64,000 nucleotides of DNA from an uncultured Pseudoflavonifractor sp. (GTDB lineage: Bacteria > Bacillota > Clostridia > Oscillospirales > Oscillospiraceae), in the NCBI GenBank assembly GCA_947651395.1, contig CANSYW010000001.1, positions 186,001 to 250,000 on the forward strand, given 5' to 3'. A program made the position numbers and the translations under genes. Positions 34,960 to 43,466 of the stretch are shown here, one piece after another. The notes under the pieces were generated by a model. The model worked only from the letters and a program-made list of their open reading frames with translations, did no database searches and was not told the DNA's origin. Position 1 is the stretch's first letter, and each line of letters starts with the position of its first letter.

Positions 34960-35838
34960 CTATTCCTCCTCGCACTCCTTCATTGCGTAGGGGATGGCCT
35001 CAATGAGATCCCCCACCGTCATGCCCCGCTCCCCCTTTTCCTCCGCCGCCAGATCCCCGGCCCTGCCGTGGATCCAAACGGCGACTTCCGGCTTCTCTCC
35101 CTGAACCCACAGGGCGGCCATCAGCCCCGCCAGGGCGTCCCCACTGCCTCCCCGGGCCATCCCCGGATTGCCGGTGGTGTTTACCGCCAGCCGGATCCCT
35201 CCAAGGCCGTCAGAGGTCGCTGTAACGGTATGGTGCCCTTTCAGCACCAGCGTGCAGCCGGGGTGGGCCCGGACAAAGCGGCTCGCCTCATCCAGACGGT
35301 CACGGACAGGGGCCTCGCCCCCCGTGAGCCGGGCGAATTCCCCCTCGTGAGGGGTGAGAATGGTGGGGGCGGAGCGTTTGTCCAACACATCTATATGACG
35401 GGAGAGGATATTTAGACCGTCGGCGTCCAAAATAACAGGGCAAGTGAGATCACTTAACAGATTCAGCACCCGCCGTTCCATCCACCGGCTCTGACCCAAG
35501 CCGGGGCCGATGAGGACAGCATCAGCCCTCCGGGCCCTTGCCAGCAGTTCCTCACAGGATTCAGAGATGGGCTGCACCATGGCCTCTTCACAGCACCTGG
35601 CGGCTATAATGGGGTAGATGTCGGGGCGTACCGCCACCGTCACAAGGCCTGCCCCGCCCCGAACGGCCGCCCGGGCCGCCAGACAGGGCGCCCCGGTGTA
35701 CCCCTTACTACCCGCAAGGATAAACACTTTACCGAAATCCCCCTTGTGGGCCTCCCGCCTCCGGGAGCGTAAAACGGGTCTTCCCACCGTGACCGGCCGC
35801 ATATCCCTCTGTCCGGTTTTCTCCATACCGTCCGCCAT
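34960..35838 (-). CDS. nnrD: ADP-dependent NAD(P)H-hydrate dehydratase
   Basis: A 292-residue ribokinase-like enzyme of the YjeF C-terminal type, which repairs hydrated NADH/NADPH. Seen: GDFGKVFILAGSKGYTGAP, LILDADG-type segment (VILDADGLNIL), TPHEGEFARL and the active-site loop GNPGMARGGSGDALAG. The N-terminal epimerase domain (NnrE) found fused in many bacteria is absent. ATG 35838 is preferred (AGGAGGGAG upstream); GTG 35847 is too close to that site. First gene of the nnrD-gerS-alr-mazF run. Confidence 0.93.
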   Translation of the reverse strand: MADGMEKTGQRDMRPVTVGRPVLRSRRREAHKGDFGKVFILAGSKGYTGAPCLAARAAVRGGAGLVTVAVRPDIYPIIAARCCEEAMVQPISESCEELLARARRADAVLIGPGLGQSRWMERRVLNLLSDLTCPVILDADGLNILSRHIDVLDKRSAPTILTPHEGEFARLTGGEAPVRDRLDEASRFVRAHPGCTLVLKGHHTVTATSDGLGGIRLAVNTTGNPGMARGGSGDALAGLMAALWVQGEKPEVAVWIHGRAGDLAAEEKGERGMTVGDLIEAIPYAMKECEEE

Positions 35839-35867
35839 ACAGACCACTCCCTCCTGTCGCTCTCCCC

Positions 35868-35896
35868 ATTATAGGCATTTTCCTCTTGCATTTCAA
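35868..35896 (-). promoter_or_regulatory. Promoter of nnrD-gerS-alr unit
   Basis: Minus-strand TTGAAA (35896-35891), 17-bp spacer, TATAAT (35873-35868). Its -35 end overlaps that of the divergent pheST promoter (35886-35891), so the two polymerases would compete for the site. Confidence 0.75.
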
Positions 35897-35914
35897 CCAT
35901 ATTTGTGCTATAAA
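35886..35914 (+). promoter_or_regulatory. Promoter of T-box-pheST transcript
   Basis: TTGCAT (35886-35891), 17-bp spacer, TATAAA (35909-35914); the T-box leader begins a few bases downstream. Confidence 0.75.
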
Positions 35915-35920
35915 AAGGAG

Positions 35921-36159
35921 TAGCAACAAGGCTTGGAGCAGGAAAATAGCGTGCTTGCGTTCCTTTCAGAGAGAACCGGTCGGCGGCTGAGAGCCGGTTC
36001 GGAACGTGTCGCTTGGTTCGCCTGGGAGCTGCCGCGGGGAAAGACGCGGACGGATGCCCTCCGTTATCGGGGTGTGAGTGCGCGCGTCATGCGCGAATGC
36101 GGGTGGTACCGCGGAAGGTGAGCCTTTCGTCCCTGATCCTGGGGAGGAAAGGCTTTTTT
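35921..36159 (+). ncRNA. T-box leader (tRNA-Phe responsive) controlling pheST
   Basis: The leader contains the invariant T-box core GGGTGGTACCGCGG (36101-36114), which pairs with the uncharged tRNA acceptor end in the antiterminator. A terminator follows: AGCCTTTCGTCCC (36121-36133), GGGGAGGAAAGGCT (36141-36154) and six Ts. The upstream 180 nt fold as Stem I with AGAGAG-type and CCGGT-CGGCGG features; a TTC near 36020 (GGTTCGCC) is the probable Phe specifier. Uncharged tRNA-Phe would favour read-through into pheS. The specifier assignment is inference. Confidence 0.92.
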
Positions 36160-36226
36160 GCGTCCTTCCCCCCACCCCATCTTTTTAAAAAGTCCTGGAA
36201 AAATTCCAGCAAAGGAGTTTAGAGGT

Positions 36227-37252
36227 ATGAAGGAACAGTTAGCGAAAATCAAAGCGGAGGCCCTGAATGCCCTGGAGAGTACCCAGGCCGTGGCCGACCT
36301 GGACGCCCTCCGGGTCAAGTATCTGGGCAAAAAGGGCGAGCTCACCAGTCTGCTCAAGCAGATGGGCGCCCTCTCTCCCGAGGAGCGGCCCCGGATGGGC
36401 GCGCTGGTCAACGAGGTAAAGGCCAATCTGGAGGCCGCCCTGGAGGGTCAGGCCAAAAAGCTGGAGCAGGCCGCCATGGAGGCCAGGCTGAAGCTGGAGG
36501 CGGTGGATGTGACCATCCCCGGAAAGGCTCCCAAACTGGGCCACAAACACCCTATGTATCTGGCCCTGGATGAGATCAAGGACATCTTCATCGGCATGGG
36601 CTTTACCGTACTGGACGGGCCCGAGATCGAACTGGCAGAGCTGAACTTTGACCGGCTCAACGCCGAGGAGGGCCACCCCAGCCGGGACTGGTCGGACACC
36701 TTCTATTTCAGCGCCGATGAAAAGGTGATGCTCCGCAGCCAGACCTCCCCCATGCAGGTGCGGGCCATGGACACCATGGAGCTGCCCATCCGCATCATCG
36801 CTCCCGGCCGGGTCTACCGGAAGGACGAGGTGGACGCCACCCACTCCCCCATGTTCCACCAGGTGGAGGGCATGGTCATTGACAAGAACGTGACCATGGC
36901 CGATCTGAAGGGCACCCTGAACACCCTGGCCGAGCAGCTTTTCGGCAAGGGCACCGTCACCCGGTTCCGCCCCCACCACTTCCCCTTCACCGAGCCCAGC
37001 TGCGAGATGGACGTTCAGTGCCACAAGTGCGGGGGCGCGGGCTGTCCCACCTGTAAGGGAGAGGGCTGGATCGAGATCCTGGGGGCCGGCATGATCCACC
37101 CCCGGGTGCTGGAGATGGCGGGCATCGACCCCGGTGAATGGTCGGGCTGGGCCTTCGGCATGGGCCTGGAGCGCACCGCCATGGGCCGGTTCAAGATCTC
37201 CGACCTGCGGCTCATTTTTGAAAACGACGTCCGGTTCCTGGAACAGTTTTAA
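36227..37252 (+). CDS. pheS: Phenylalanine--tRNA ligase alpha subunit
   Basis: A 341-residue class II synthetase subunit with an N-terminal coiled coil (EQLAKIKAEALNAL ...), motif 2 region (RIIAPGRVYRKDEVDATHSPMFHQVEG), a Cys-pair insert (CHKCGGAGCPTCKGEGW) seen in many bacterial PheS, and motif 3 (GFGMGLERTAMGRF-like, AFGMGLERTAM). It charges tRNA-Phe as an alpha2-beta2 tetramer with PheT. ATG 36227 follows AAAGGAG; frames upstream run into the T-box terminator. Confidence 0.97.
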   Translation: MKEQLAKIKAEALNALESTQAVADLDALRVKYLGKKGELTSLLKQMGALSPEERPRMGALVNEVKANLEAALEGQAKKLEQAAMEARLKLEAVDVTIPGKAPKLGHKHPMYLALDEIKDIFIGMGFTVLDGPEIELAELNFDRLNAEEGHPSRDWSDTFYFSADEKVMLRSQTSPMQVRAMDTMELPIRIIAPGRVYRKDEVDATHSPMFHQVEGMVIDKNVTMADLKGTLNTLAEQLFGKGTVTRFRPHHFPFTEPSCEMDVQCHKCGGAGCPTCKGEGWIEILGAGMIHPRVLEMAGIDPGEWSGWAFGMGLERTAMGRFKISDLRLIFENDVRFLEQF

Positions 37253-37270
37253 GAGAGGAGGCTGTGTAAA

Positions 37271-39667
37271 ATGAATCTTTCCCGTGAATGGCTCAATGAG
37301 TTTGTCACCGTGACGGCCTCCGACAGGGAGTTTGCCGAAGCTATGACTCTGTCCGGCTCCAAGGTGGAGACTTACACCGACCTGGGCTCCGAGATCAAGA
37401 ACGTGGTCGTTGGCAAGGTCCTCTCCCTGGTTCGCCACCCCAACTCCGACCACATGTGGATCTGTCAGATCGACGTGGGGGACGCCGAGCCGGTGCAGAT
37501 CGTCACCGGCGCCCAGAATGTCAAGGAGGGCGATCTGGTGCCTGTGGCCAAGGACAACTCCTGGCTGCCCGGCGGCGTGCACATCATCCGGGGCAACCTC
37601 CGGGGCGAAAAGTCCAAGGGTATGCTCTGCTCCTTCGCCGAACTGGGTCTGGATCAGCGGGACTTCCCCGCCGCCTACCCGGACGGGATCTGGATCCTCT
37701 CTGACGACCCGGAGCTCACCGGTCTCAGCGTGGGGCAGGATATTCGCCAGGCCGTGTGTCTGGACGACCATGTGGTGGAGTTCGAGATCACCCCCAACCG
37801 CCCCGACTGCCTCAGCGTCATCGGTCTGGCCCGGGAGGCGGCCGCCACCTTTGACAAGCCCTGCCGCTTCCATACCCCCGAAGTAAAGGGAGGGGCCGAC
37901 GGCGTCCTCCCCCAGCTGCTGGACGTGGAGACCCCGGCGGCCGACCTGGTACCCCGGTACACCGCCCGGATGGTGCGGAATGTGAAAATCGGTCCCTCCC
38001 CCCTGTGGATGCGCCGCCGGCTCCGGGCCATGGGGGTGCGACCCATCAACAACATCGTGGACATCACCAACTATGTGATGCTGGAATACGGCCAGCCCAT
38101 GCACGCCTTTGACTACCGGTATGTCAACGGCGGAAAGATCATCGTCCGCCGGGCCGTCGAAGGGGAGGGGCTCACCACCCTGGACGGCAAGGAGCACACC
38201 CTGAACGCCAACCATCTGGTCATCGCCGACGAGGGCCGAGCGGTGGGCCTTGCGGGCATCATGGGGGGCCTGAACTCCGAGATCGTGGACGACACCACTG
38301 ACGTGGTCTTTGAGTCGGCCTGCTTTGACGGCACCTGCATCCGTAAGGGAGCCTTGGCCCTGGGCATGCGCACCGAGGCCAGCGCCAAGTTTGAAAAGGG
38401 CCTGGATCCCATGAACACCCTCCCCGCCGTGGATCGGGCCTGTGAGCTGGTGGAAATGCTGGGGGCCGGCGAGGTGGTGGACGGAGTCATCGACATCCTG
38501 AACTTCGTCCCTCATCCCACCGTCCTGCCTCTGGAGCCCGACAAGATCAACGCCCTGCTGGGCACCGACGTATCCCGGGAGGACATGGTCGCCATCCTTC
38601 GGAAGCTGGACTTTGCCGTGGAGGGCAACCAGGTCACCGTCCCCTCCTGGCGGGGGGACGTGAAGCGGATGGCCGACCTGGCCGAGGAAGTGGCCCGGTT
38701 CTATGGCTACAACAACATCCCCACCACTCTCATGCGGGGCCAGACCACCCAGGGAGGCTACTCCTCCGCGCAGCAGGTGGAACGGACTCTGGGCGCCTGC
38801 TGTCGGGCCATGGGGTACGATGAGATCATCACCTACTCCTTCATCTCCCCCACCTACTATGACAAGATCCGCTGGGCAGAGGCCGACCCCCGCCGGGAGT
38901 CCTTCCGGATCCTGAATCCTCTGGGAGAGGACACCTCCATCATGCGCACCACGGTGCTGCCCTCCATGCTGGAGATCCTCACCCGGAACTACAATTACCG
39001 CAACAAAAACGCCCGTCTTTACGAGGTGGGACGGATCTACCTCCCCGGAGGAGAGAACGGTCTCGCCGTGGAGAAAAAGGTACTGTCCATGGGCGCCTAT
39101 GGAGACGGCATGGACTTCTTCACTCTGAAGGGCTCCGTGGAGGCCATTCTGAAGGAACTGCGGGTGGAGGAGATATCCTTCCGGGCTGTCACCGATAACT
39201 CCTCCTACCATCCGGGCCGCTGTGCCCAGGTGCTGTCCGGCGACACCGTTCTGGGTGTTTTGGGCCAGATCCATCCCCTTGTCGCCCAGAATTACGGCGT
39301 AGACGCTGAGCTCTGCTGCGCCGAGCTCAGCTTTGAGGCTTTGCTGAACGCCAAGGGCTCCGACCCTGTGTACACTCCCCTGCCCAAGTTCCCCGCCGTC
39401 ACCCGGGATATCGCCGTGGTCTGCGCGGAGCAGATCACCGTGGGCGACCTGGAGGCTGCCATCCGCAAGGGCGCCAAAGGACTTTTGAAGGAGGTCTCCC
39501 TCTTTGACATCTATCGGGGCAAAGGGGTCGAGGAGGGCAAAAAGTCGGTGGCCTTCAACCTCATTCTCCGCGCCGACGACAGAAGCCTCACTGCCGAGGA
39601 GGCCGATGAGGACGTCAAGGGCATTTTGGAGACCCTCAAGACCGAACTGGGCGCCGTTCTGCGCTAA
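37271..39667 (+). CDS. pheT: Phenylalanine--tRNA ligase beta subunit
   Basis: A 798-residue protein with the full PheT domain series: N-terminal tRNA-binding domain (KVLSLVRHPNSDHMWICQID), B3/B4 editing domain (FEITPNRPDCLSVIGLAREAA; the GLRTEAS-like GMRTEASAKFEKG), B5 (RKLDFAVEGNQVTVPSWRGD), catalytic-like core, and C-terminal anticodon-binding domain (LPKFPAVTRDIAVV). It edits misacylated Tyr-tRNA-Phe and recognises tRNA. Starts 18 bp after pheS behind AGAGGAGG. Confidence 0.97.
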   Translation: MNLSREWLNEFVTVTASDREFAEAMTLSGSKVETYTDLGSEIKNVVVGKVLSLVRHPNSDHMWICQIDVGDAEPVQIVTGAQNVKEGDLVPVAKDNSWLPGGVHIIRGNLRGEKSKGMLCSFAELGLDQRDFPAAYPDGIWILSDDPELTGLSVGQDIRQAVCLDDHVVEFEITPNRPDCLSVIGLAREAAATFDKPCRFHTPEVKGGADGVLPQLLDVETPAADLVPRYTARMVRNVKIGPSPLWMRRRLRAMGVRPINNIVDITNYVMLEYGQPMHAFDYRYVNGGKIIVRRAVEGEGLTTLDGKEHTLNANHLVIADEGRAVGLAGIMGGLNSEIVDDTTDVVFESACFDGTCIRKGALALGMRTEASAKFEKGLDPMNTLPAVDRACELVEMLGAGEVVDGVIDILNFVPHPTVLPLEPDKINALLGTDVSREDMVAILRKLDFAVEGNQVTVPSWRGDVKRMADLAEEVARFYGYNNIPTTLMRGQTTQGGYSSAQQVERTLGACCRAMGYDEIITYSFISPTYYDKIRWAEADPRRESFRILNPLGEDTSIMRTTVLPSMLEILTRNYNYRNKNARLYEVGRIYLPGGENGLAVEKKVLSMGAYGDGMDFFTLKGSVEAILKELRVEEISFRAVTDNSSYHPGRCAQVLSGDTVLGVLGQIHPLVAQNYGVDAELCCAELSFEALLNAKGSDPVYTPLPKFPAVTRDIAVVCAEQITVGDLEAAIRKGAKGLLKEVSLFDIYRGKGVEEGKKSVAFNLILRADDRSLTAEEADEDVKGILETLKTELGAVLR

Positions 39668-39709
39668 GGTGTGAAATATAAAAGAAAGATAAATTTTTCT
39701 TCTTTTCTC

Positions 39710-39738
39710 TTTACACCGTCCCATTTTTCGAGTACAAT
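39710..39738 (+). promoter_or_regulatory. Promoter of ireB
   Basis: TTTACA (39710-39715), 17-bp spacer, TACAAT (39733-39738). Just upstream an AU-rich inverted repeat (GGTGTGAAA / TTTACACC, 39668-39719) overlaps the -35 box and may end the pheST transcript. Confidence 0.72.
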
Positions 39739-39769
39739 CACACTATACCCCAAAGGGAGGTGCCCCCAC

Positions 39770-40021
39770 ATGGAAGATATAGACTTCACAAGAAAATTCA
39801 ATATTCGCTATGAGAAGGATCAGGAGATCAAGGCCATCCTCACCTCGGTCTATGATTCTCTCAAACAGAAGGGGTACGACCCCATCAACCAGATCGTAGG
39901 CTACATCCTCTCCGAGGATCCTACCTATATCACCAACTACAACAACGCCCGCTCCCTCATCCGCAAGCTGGATCGGGACGAGTTGCTTCAGGAGCTGGTG
40001 AAGCAGTATCTGTCCGACTGA
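39770..40021 (+). CDS. ireB: IreB family regulatory phosphoprotein (UPF0297)
   Basis: An 83-residue protein nearly identical in pattern to Ire[45 protein letters not shown] and [23 protein letters not shown]. IreB is a substrate of the PASTA Ser/Thr kinase (IreK/PrkC) and modulates cell-wall stress responses; the phosphorylated Thr residues lie near the N-terminus (DFTRKF). ATG 39770 behind AAAGGGAGG. In many Firmicutes ruvX follows; here a terminator and a 50-residue ORF follow instead. Confidence 0.95.
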   Translation: MEDIDFTRKFNIRYEKDQEIKAILTSVYDSLKQKGYDPINQIVGYILSEDPTYITNYNNARSLIRKLDRDELLQELVKQYLSD

Positions 40022-40035
40022 ACCTATTCAAGCGG

Positions 40036-40070
40036 AGGCGGGCACGCTCTGTGTGAGCGTGCCCGCCTTT
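40036..40070 (+). terminator. Terminator of ireB
   Basis: AGGCGGGCACGCTC / GAGCGTGCCCGCCT perfect stem followed by TTTATAT. Confidence 0.88.
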
Positions 40071-40123
40071 TATATGCATGGTTTTGGCGCTTTTGGGATA
40101 TACTCCCACATGAGGTGATCTCT

Positions 40124-40276
40124 ATGTCCGCAGTATCTCCTGTCATCCGTGACAAATTCGACTCCATGCCCCCCGACCTTCAGCAGGCCGTCCTCAACAC
40201 CGGCATGCGGCTGGACACTATGGCCGACCTCATGGCCTGTCTGGAGCGTGTCATCGCCGAGGGAGAAAAGAAGTAA
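40124..40276 (+). CDS. Small protein of 50 residues, unknown function
   Basis: An ATG behind AGGTGA (7 nt) opens a 50-codon frame starting MSAVSPVIRDKFDSMPPDLQ and ending in ERVIAEGEKK. It is predicted helical and amphipathic with two Met-rich helices (NTGMRLDTMADLMACLERV). It lies between two strong terminators, so it is probably its own transcript; a TATACT at 40100-40105 could be its -10, without a convincing -35 for the housekeeping factor. Composition fits the neighbouring genes. Function not recognised. Confidence 0.6.
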   Translation: MSAVSPVIRDKFDSMPPDLQQAVLNTGMRLDTMADLMACLERVIAEGEKK

Positions 40277-40282
40277 GGCAGA

Positions 40283-40325
40283 AAAGACAAAGGGCGCGGC
40301 CGATGGCCGCGCCCTTTGTCTTTTT
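40283..40325. terminator. Bidirectional rho-independent terminator
   Basis: AAAGACAAAGGGCGCGGCC / GGCCGCGCCCTTTGTCTTT, a perfect stem of 19 bp followed by TT, between the small ORF and the converging hydrolase gene. Confidence 0.93.
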
Positions 40326-41232
40326 ACATATGTCTCTCCAGCCAGGAGAGAACGTCCTCAAAAACCTCTTCCCTGTTGCGCTCATTGAGCATCTCGTGCC
40401 GGCCGCCGGGATAGAGCTTTACCGTCACATCCTTCACTCCCGCCCGGCGGAACCAGTCCGCCACCTTTTGAACGCCCTTGCCCATAGCCCCCACCGGGTC
40501 GGCGTCCCCGGCAAAGAAATAGACGGGCGTATCCTTGTCCATCCGGGCCAGATTGGCCTTTTTGCCCACATATTGAAGACCGATCATCATGGCGTGATTC
40601 ATCCCCGCCTTGGTGGGGAAATTGCACAGAGGATCCGCCAGGTAGGCGTCTACCACCGCCTCGTCCCGGCAGATCCAGTCCGCCGGGGTACGGGCGGGAG
40701 CGAACTTCTGGTTATAGGCACCAATGGAGAGCTTATAGAAGATCCTGTTGACCTTGTGGGGATCTCCCAACCCGGTGAGCAGTTTCCCCGCCGCCACCGT
40801 CACCGCCGGCTCCTGCCCTGTCCCGGAGAGGATACAGCCTGTCAGTGTACTGGGATAGTCAATGAGGAAGGTTCGGGCCACAAAGGAGCCCATGGAATGT
40901 CCCAGCAGGAAGTAGGGCAGCTTCGGCCAGTGCTCCTTCACCTTGAGCTGAAGGGTCCGGACGTCGCGGACCAGATGCCGCCAGTCCTCGAAGTAACCGT
41001 ATTCCTCAGGTCCCATGGCTGTGAGCCCGTGGCCCAAGTGGTCGTTACCCGCCACCACAAAGCCCCGCTCCGCCAGAAACCGGGCAAAGGGGTCATAGCG
41101 CAGGGCGTATTCACAGATGCCGTGAACCAGCTGTACCACCCCTCTGGGCTCCCCTTCCGGCAGCCATAGAACGGCGTGGATCTGGTGGACGCCGTCGGAG
41201 GAGAGATAGGTAAATTCCCGCCTGTTGACCAT
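40324..41232 (-). CDS. Alpha/beta hydrolase, monoacylglycerol lipase-like
   Basis: A 302-residue serine hydrolase (Hydrolase_4 type): oxyanion region QLVHGICEYALRY, NDHLGHG, nucleophile elbow GHSMG (Ser113), acid in FAGDADPVG and the His in PGGRHEMLNE. These are the lysophospholipase/monoglyceride lipase features; the substrate is probably a lipid ester. No signal peptide. ATG 41232 follows GGAGAAG; an in-frame ATG at 41262 lacks a site. Single gene. Confidence 0.9.
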   Translation of the reverse strand: MVNRREFTYLSSDGVHQIHAVLWLPEGEPRGVVQLVHGICEYALRYDPFARFLAERGFVVAGNDHLGHGLTAMGPEEYGYFEDWRHLVRDVRTLQLKVKEHWPKLPYFLLGHSMGSFVARTFLIDYPSTLTGCILSGTGQEPAVTVAAGKLLTGLGDPHKVNRIFYKLSIGAYNQKFAPARTPADWICRDEAVVDAYLADPLCNFPTKAGMNHAMMIGLQYVGKKANLARMDKDTPVYFFAGDADPVGAMGKGVQKVADWFRRAGVKDVTVKLYPGGRHEMLNERNREEVFEDVLSWLERHM

Positions 41233-41329
41233 AGAGCTTCTCCTTCTTTCCCTGTATTGCATTTTATATTTTACCGGGAAAAATCCGGCCCGTCAACCGC
41301 TGTGGCAACTTTCGACAAAAAGTTGGTTG

Positions 41330-41361
41330 AAAGGGCCGGCCCTTAGAGGGACGGCCCTTTT
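41330..41361 (-). terminator. Terminator after the IclR pair
   Basis: AAAGGGCCG / CGGCCCTTT stem between the IclR gene end and the hydrolase gene, with AAAA/TTTT flanks. Confidence 0.7.
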
Positions 41362-41384
41362 CATTCCATATAACATTTCCTTTT

Positions 41385-42128
41385 TCAGTGTTTACTCACA
41401 CGTTGGAGAGTATCCCATACACTGCTGATAAACTCCTCGCTCATCTGAGCCTGAAATTTTTCCACCGTGAAATTCAGGTTAAGGGTGGCCACCACCCGGC
41501 CATTGTCCTCATGAACCGGAAAAGCCACAGAGGCCAAGTTGTCCCGTGACTCCCCCACTGTCATCCCATAGCCCCGCCGTCTTGTACGCACGATCTCCCT
41601 CAGCAGTTCGTCCCGGTCTATGATCGTATTTTTTGTATGTGGGATCAACTGGGCTCTGGACATCCACGCCTTCAGCTCCTCCTGCCCCATTTGGGCCAGA
41701 TAGAGCTTTCCAGCGGCGGTACAGTAGGCGGGACTCACCATTCCCGGCGTAGGCTGCATCTCAAAGGTAACGCTCTCGCCCACACTGATGATATGGATGA
41801 TAGACATCTCGTCAAAGCCCGTCAGACCGACCTCGCAGTCATAGCGCATGGATAAATAATTCATAATGGGGATCATTCGATCCAAAAGGCCGTCCCGCTC
41901 AATGACTTCCCCGGCCAGACTGTAAAGCTTATAGGTCAGGTAATATTGCTTGTTGGCCGACTGCTCCACATAGCCCAGCTCCTTCAGGCCTGTCAGCAGA
42001 CGATGGACTGTGGGGGTGGAGATACTCAAAGCTGCCGAGATCTCCTGAATGGAGAGGGTACGCTCCATGTCACCCATGTACTCAAGGATGGAGAATATTT
42101 TCCGCATGGAGTTTTCGTTGCTGTTCAT
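41385..42128 (-). CDS. IclR family transcriptional regulator (second of pair)
   Basis: A 247-residue IclR protein: N-terminal winged helix (SILEYMGDMERTLSIQEISAALSISTPTVHRLLTGLKELGYVE) and C-terminal effector domain (VSPAYCTAAGKLYLAQM; GYGMTVGESRDNLASVAFPV). IclR proteins bind small organic acids and repress or activate catabolic operons. It lies 15 bp after its paralogue, downstream of the TRAP/molybdoenzyme operon, the obvious target. Confidence 0.92.
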   Translation of the reverse strand: MNSNENSMRKIFSILEYMGDMERTLSIQEISAALSISTPTVHRLLTGLKELGYVEQSANKQYYLTYKLYSLAGEVIERDGLLDRMIPIMNYLSMRYDCEVGLTGFDEMSIIHIISVGESVTFEMQPTPGMVSPAYCTAAGKLYLAQMGQEELKAWMSRAQLIPHTKNTIIDRDELLREIVRTRRRGYGMTVGESRDNLASVAFPVHEDNGRVVATLNLNFTVEKFQAQMSEEFISSVWDTLQRVSKH

Positions 42129-42143
42129 ATCCCACCACCACTC

Positions 42144-42884
42144 TCAAAGTCCGAAATTTTCGATCGCCTTTTTCACATCCTGCACAAAACTGCCGGACAT
42201 ACGCTCCTGATACACCTCCGGCAGCATACGGAAATTAAAGGTTCCCTCGACAGTTCCCTTATTGTGAATGGGAAAAGCCACCGCATATACGATATTGTAG
42301 AGCTCTCCCTCACTGATCCCATAGCCTTGCTCCCTGGTGCGCTGAATGTCCCTGCGCAGCTTTTCCGGGTCGATAATGGTTCTGTGGGTATAGGGCAGCA
42401 AGGTATTGGCCCCCAGCCAATCCTCAAAACACTCGGGGGACATCTGTGACAGAAACACCTTCCCCCCCGCTGAGCAGTACAAAGGAAACCTCTGTCCCGG
42501 CCGCAGCGCCTCTCCCCCAAAGCTGATGCTCTTTCCCACATTGATCAGGTGGACAATGGAGTCCTCCCAGAATACCGTCAACCCCACCTCGCAGCCATAG
42601 CGCAGCGCAAAGTAATTCATATAGGGAAGCATGTTTTTCAAATCGTTGTCCCTGTTCACAGACTTTCCCGCCAGCCTGTATATCTTATAAGTCAGATAAT
42701 ATTTCCCTTCGTCCTGGGCCACATATCCCAGATCCATCAGGCCATTGAGGAGCCGGTGTGCTGCCATCTCCGACAGAGACAGAGCCTCGCTCAGTTCCGG
42801 AAGAGAAACCTTGCGCTTCGCGCCGCCCAGATACTCTACTACCGAAAAGGTTTTATGCAGCGCGCTTTCGCTGAGATCCGCCAT
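42144..42884 (-). CDS. IclR family transcriptional regulator (first of pair)
   Basis: A 246-residue paralogue of the next gene: winged helix (KVSLPELSEALSLSEMAAHRLLNGLMDLGYV) and effector domain (FPLYCSAGGKVFLSQM; GYGISEGELYNIVYAVAFPI). The two differ throughout the ligand domain, so they may sense different compounds, for example substrate and product. It has its own promoter and starts 139 bp after the ferredoxin gene of the TRAP/molybdoenzyme operon. Confidence 0.92.
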   Translation of the reverse strand: MADLSESALHKTFSVVEYLGGAKRKVSLPELSEALSLSEMAAHRLLNGLMDLGYVAQDEGKYYLTYKIYRLAGKSVNRDNDLKNMLPYMNYFALRYGCEVGLTVFWEDSIVHLINVGKSISFGGEALRPGQRFPLYCSAGGKVFLSQMSPECFEDWLGANTLLPYTHRTIIDPEKLRRDIQRTREQGYGISEGELYNIVYAVAFPIHNKGTVEGTFNFRMLPEVYQERMSGSFVQDVKKAIENFGL

Positions 42885-42974
42885 ACGTTCTCCCCCCTGA
42901 GGTCTTCTTCAGTTATGACAGCACAAGGCCGAAGACCGCCGTGACTATGATCCATAAAATAACTGTTTTTAGCT

Positions 42975-43004
42975 ATTATAGCATAGAGACACGTCAAAAT
43001 GCAA
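42975..43004 (-). promoter_or_regulatory. Promoter of the IclR gene pair
   Basis: Minus-strand TTGCAT (43004-42999), 18-bp spacer, TATAAT (42980-42975). The -10 box sits in the near-palindrome GCTATAATAGC, and a TTATTTTATGGAT element (42962-42950) just downstream resembles one at the dctP promoter. Confidence 0.65.
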
Positions 43005-43022
43005 GGCGATGGTTCCATTCCG

Positions 43023-43466
43023 TCACTGTGTGTCCAGATCCCGCAGAGCAATGGCCCCGGTGGGGCAAGTCCTTACGCAGGCCGGCTCCATGCCATGTTT
43101 CCAGCGCTCAATACACCCGTCACATTTCATCATCCTGCCATCCACACCAAAGGAGGGTGCGCCATAGGGGCAGGCCATGGCGCAGCTGTGACAGCCGATG
43201 CACTTGGTCGCGTCATATACCGTCAGGCCGGTCTGAGGATCCTTTGTCAGGCAACCGGTGGGACAGCCCGCTACACAGGGTGCGTCATCACAATGCATAC
43301 AGGAGACCGACATCCATCCCTCACACTCCAGAGCCTCCACGTCATAAATGCGCCGCAGGGGACATTCCCCCGCTAACACATCAATATCGTGCTGGTCCAT
43401 ACAGGCAATTGCACAAGCCCCGCAGGCGGAGCATTTTTCAATGTCCAGGGTCAAACGCAGTCTCAT
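43023..43466 (-). CDS. Four-cluster ferredoxin, electron-transfer subunit of molybdoenzyme
   Basis: A 147-residue DmsB/NrfC-like protein with sixteen cysteines in four groups: CSACGACAIAC, CMHCDDAPCVAGCP, CIGCHSCAMACP and CDGC with CVRTCP. That arrangement gives four 4Fe-4S clusters, a wire between the molybdopterin subunit and its redox partner. There is no signal peptide or membrane anchor, so the complex should be cytoplasmic. ATG 43466 behind GGAGGGAAAG; it overlaps the molybdoenzyme gene by 4 bp. Confidence 0.93.
   Translation of the reverse strand: MRLRLTLDIEKCSACGACAIACMDQHDIDVLAGECPLRRIYDVEALECEGWMSVSCMHCDDAPCVAGCPTGCLTKDPQTGLTVYDATKCIGCHSCAMACPYGAPSFGVDGRMMKCDGCIERWKHGMEPACVRTCPTGAIALRDLDTQ

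Noticed and set aside
36239-39724. A 1161-codon open frame on the minus strand
   Set aside because: It is the mirror of pheS and pheT; low-complexity His/Gly/Val content and no ribosome site.
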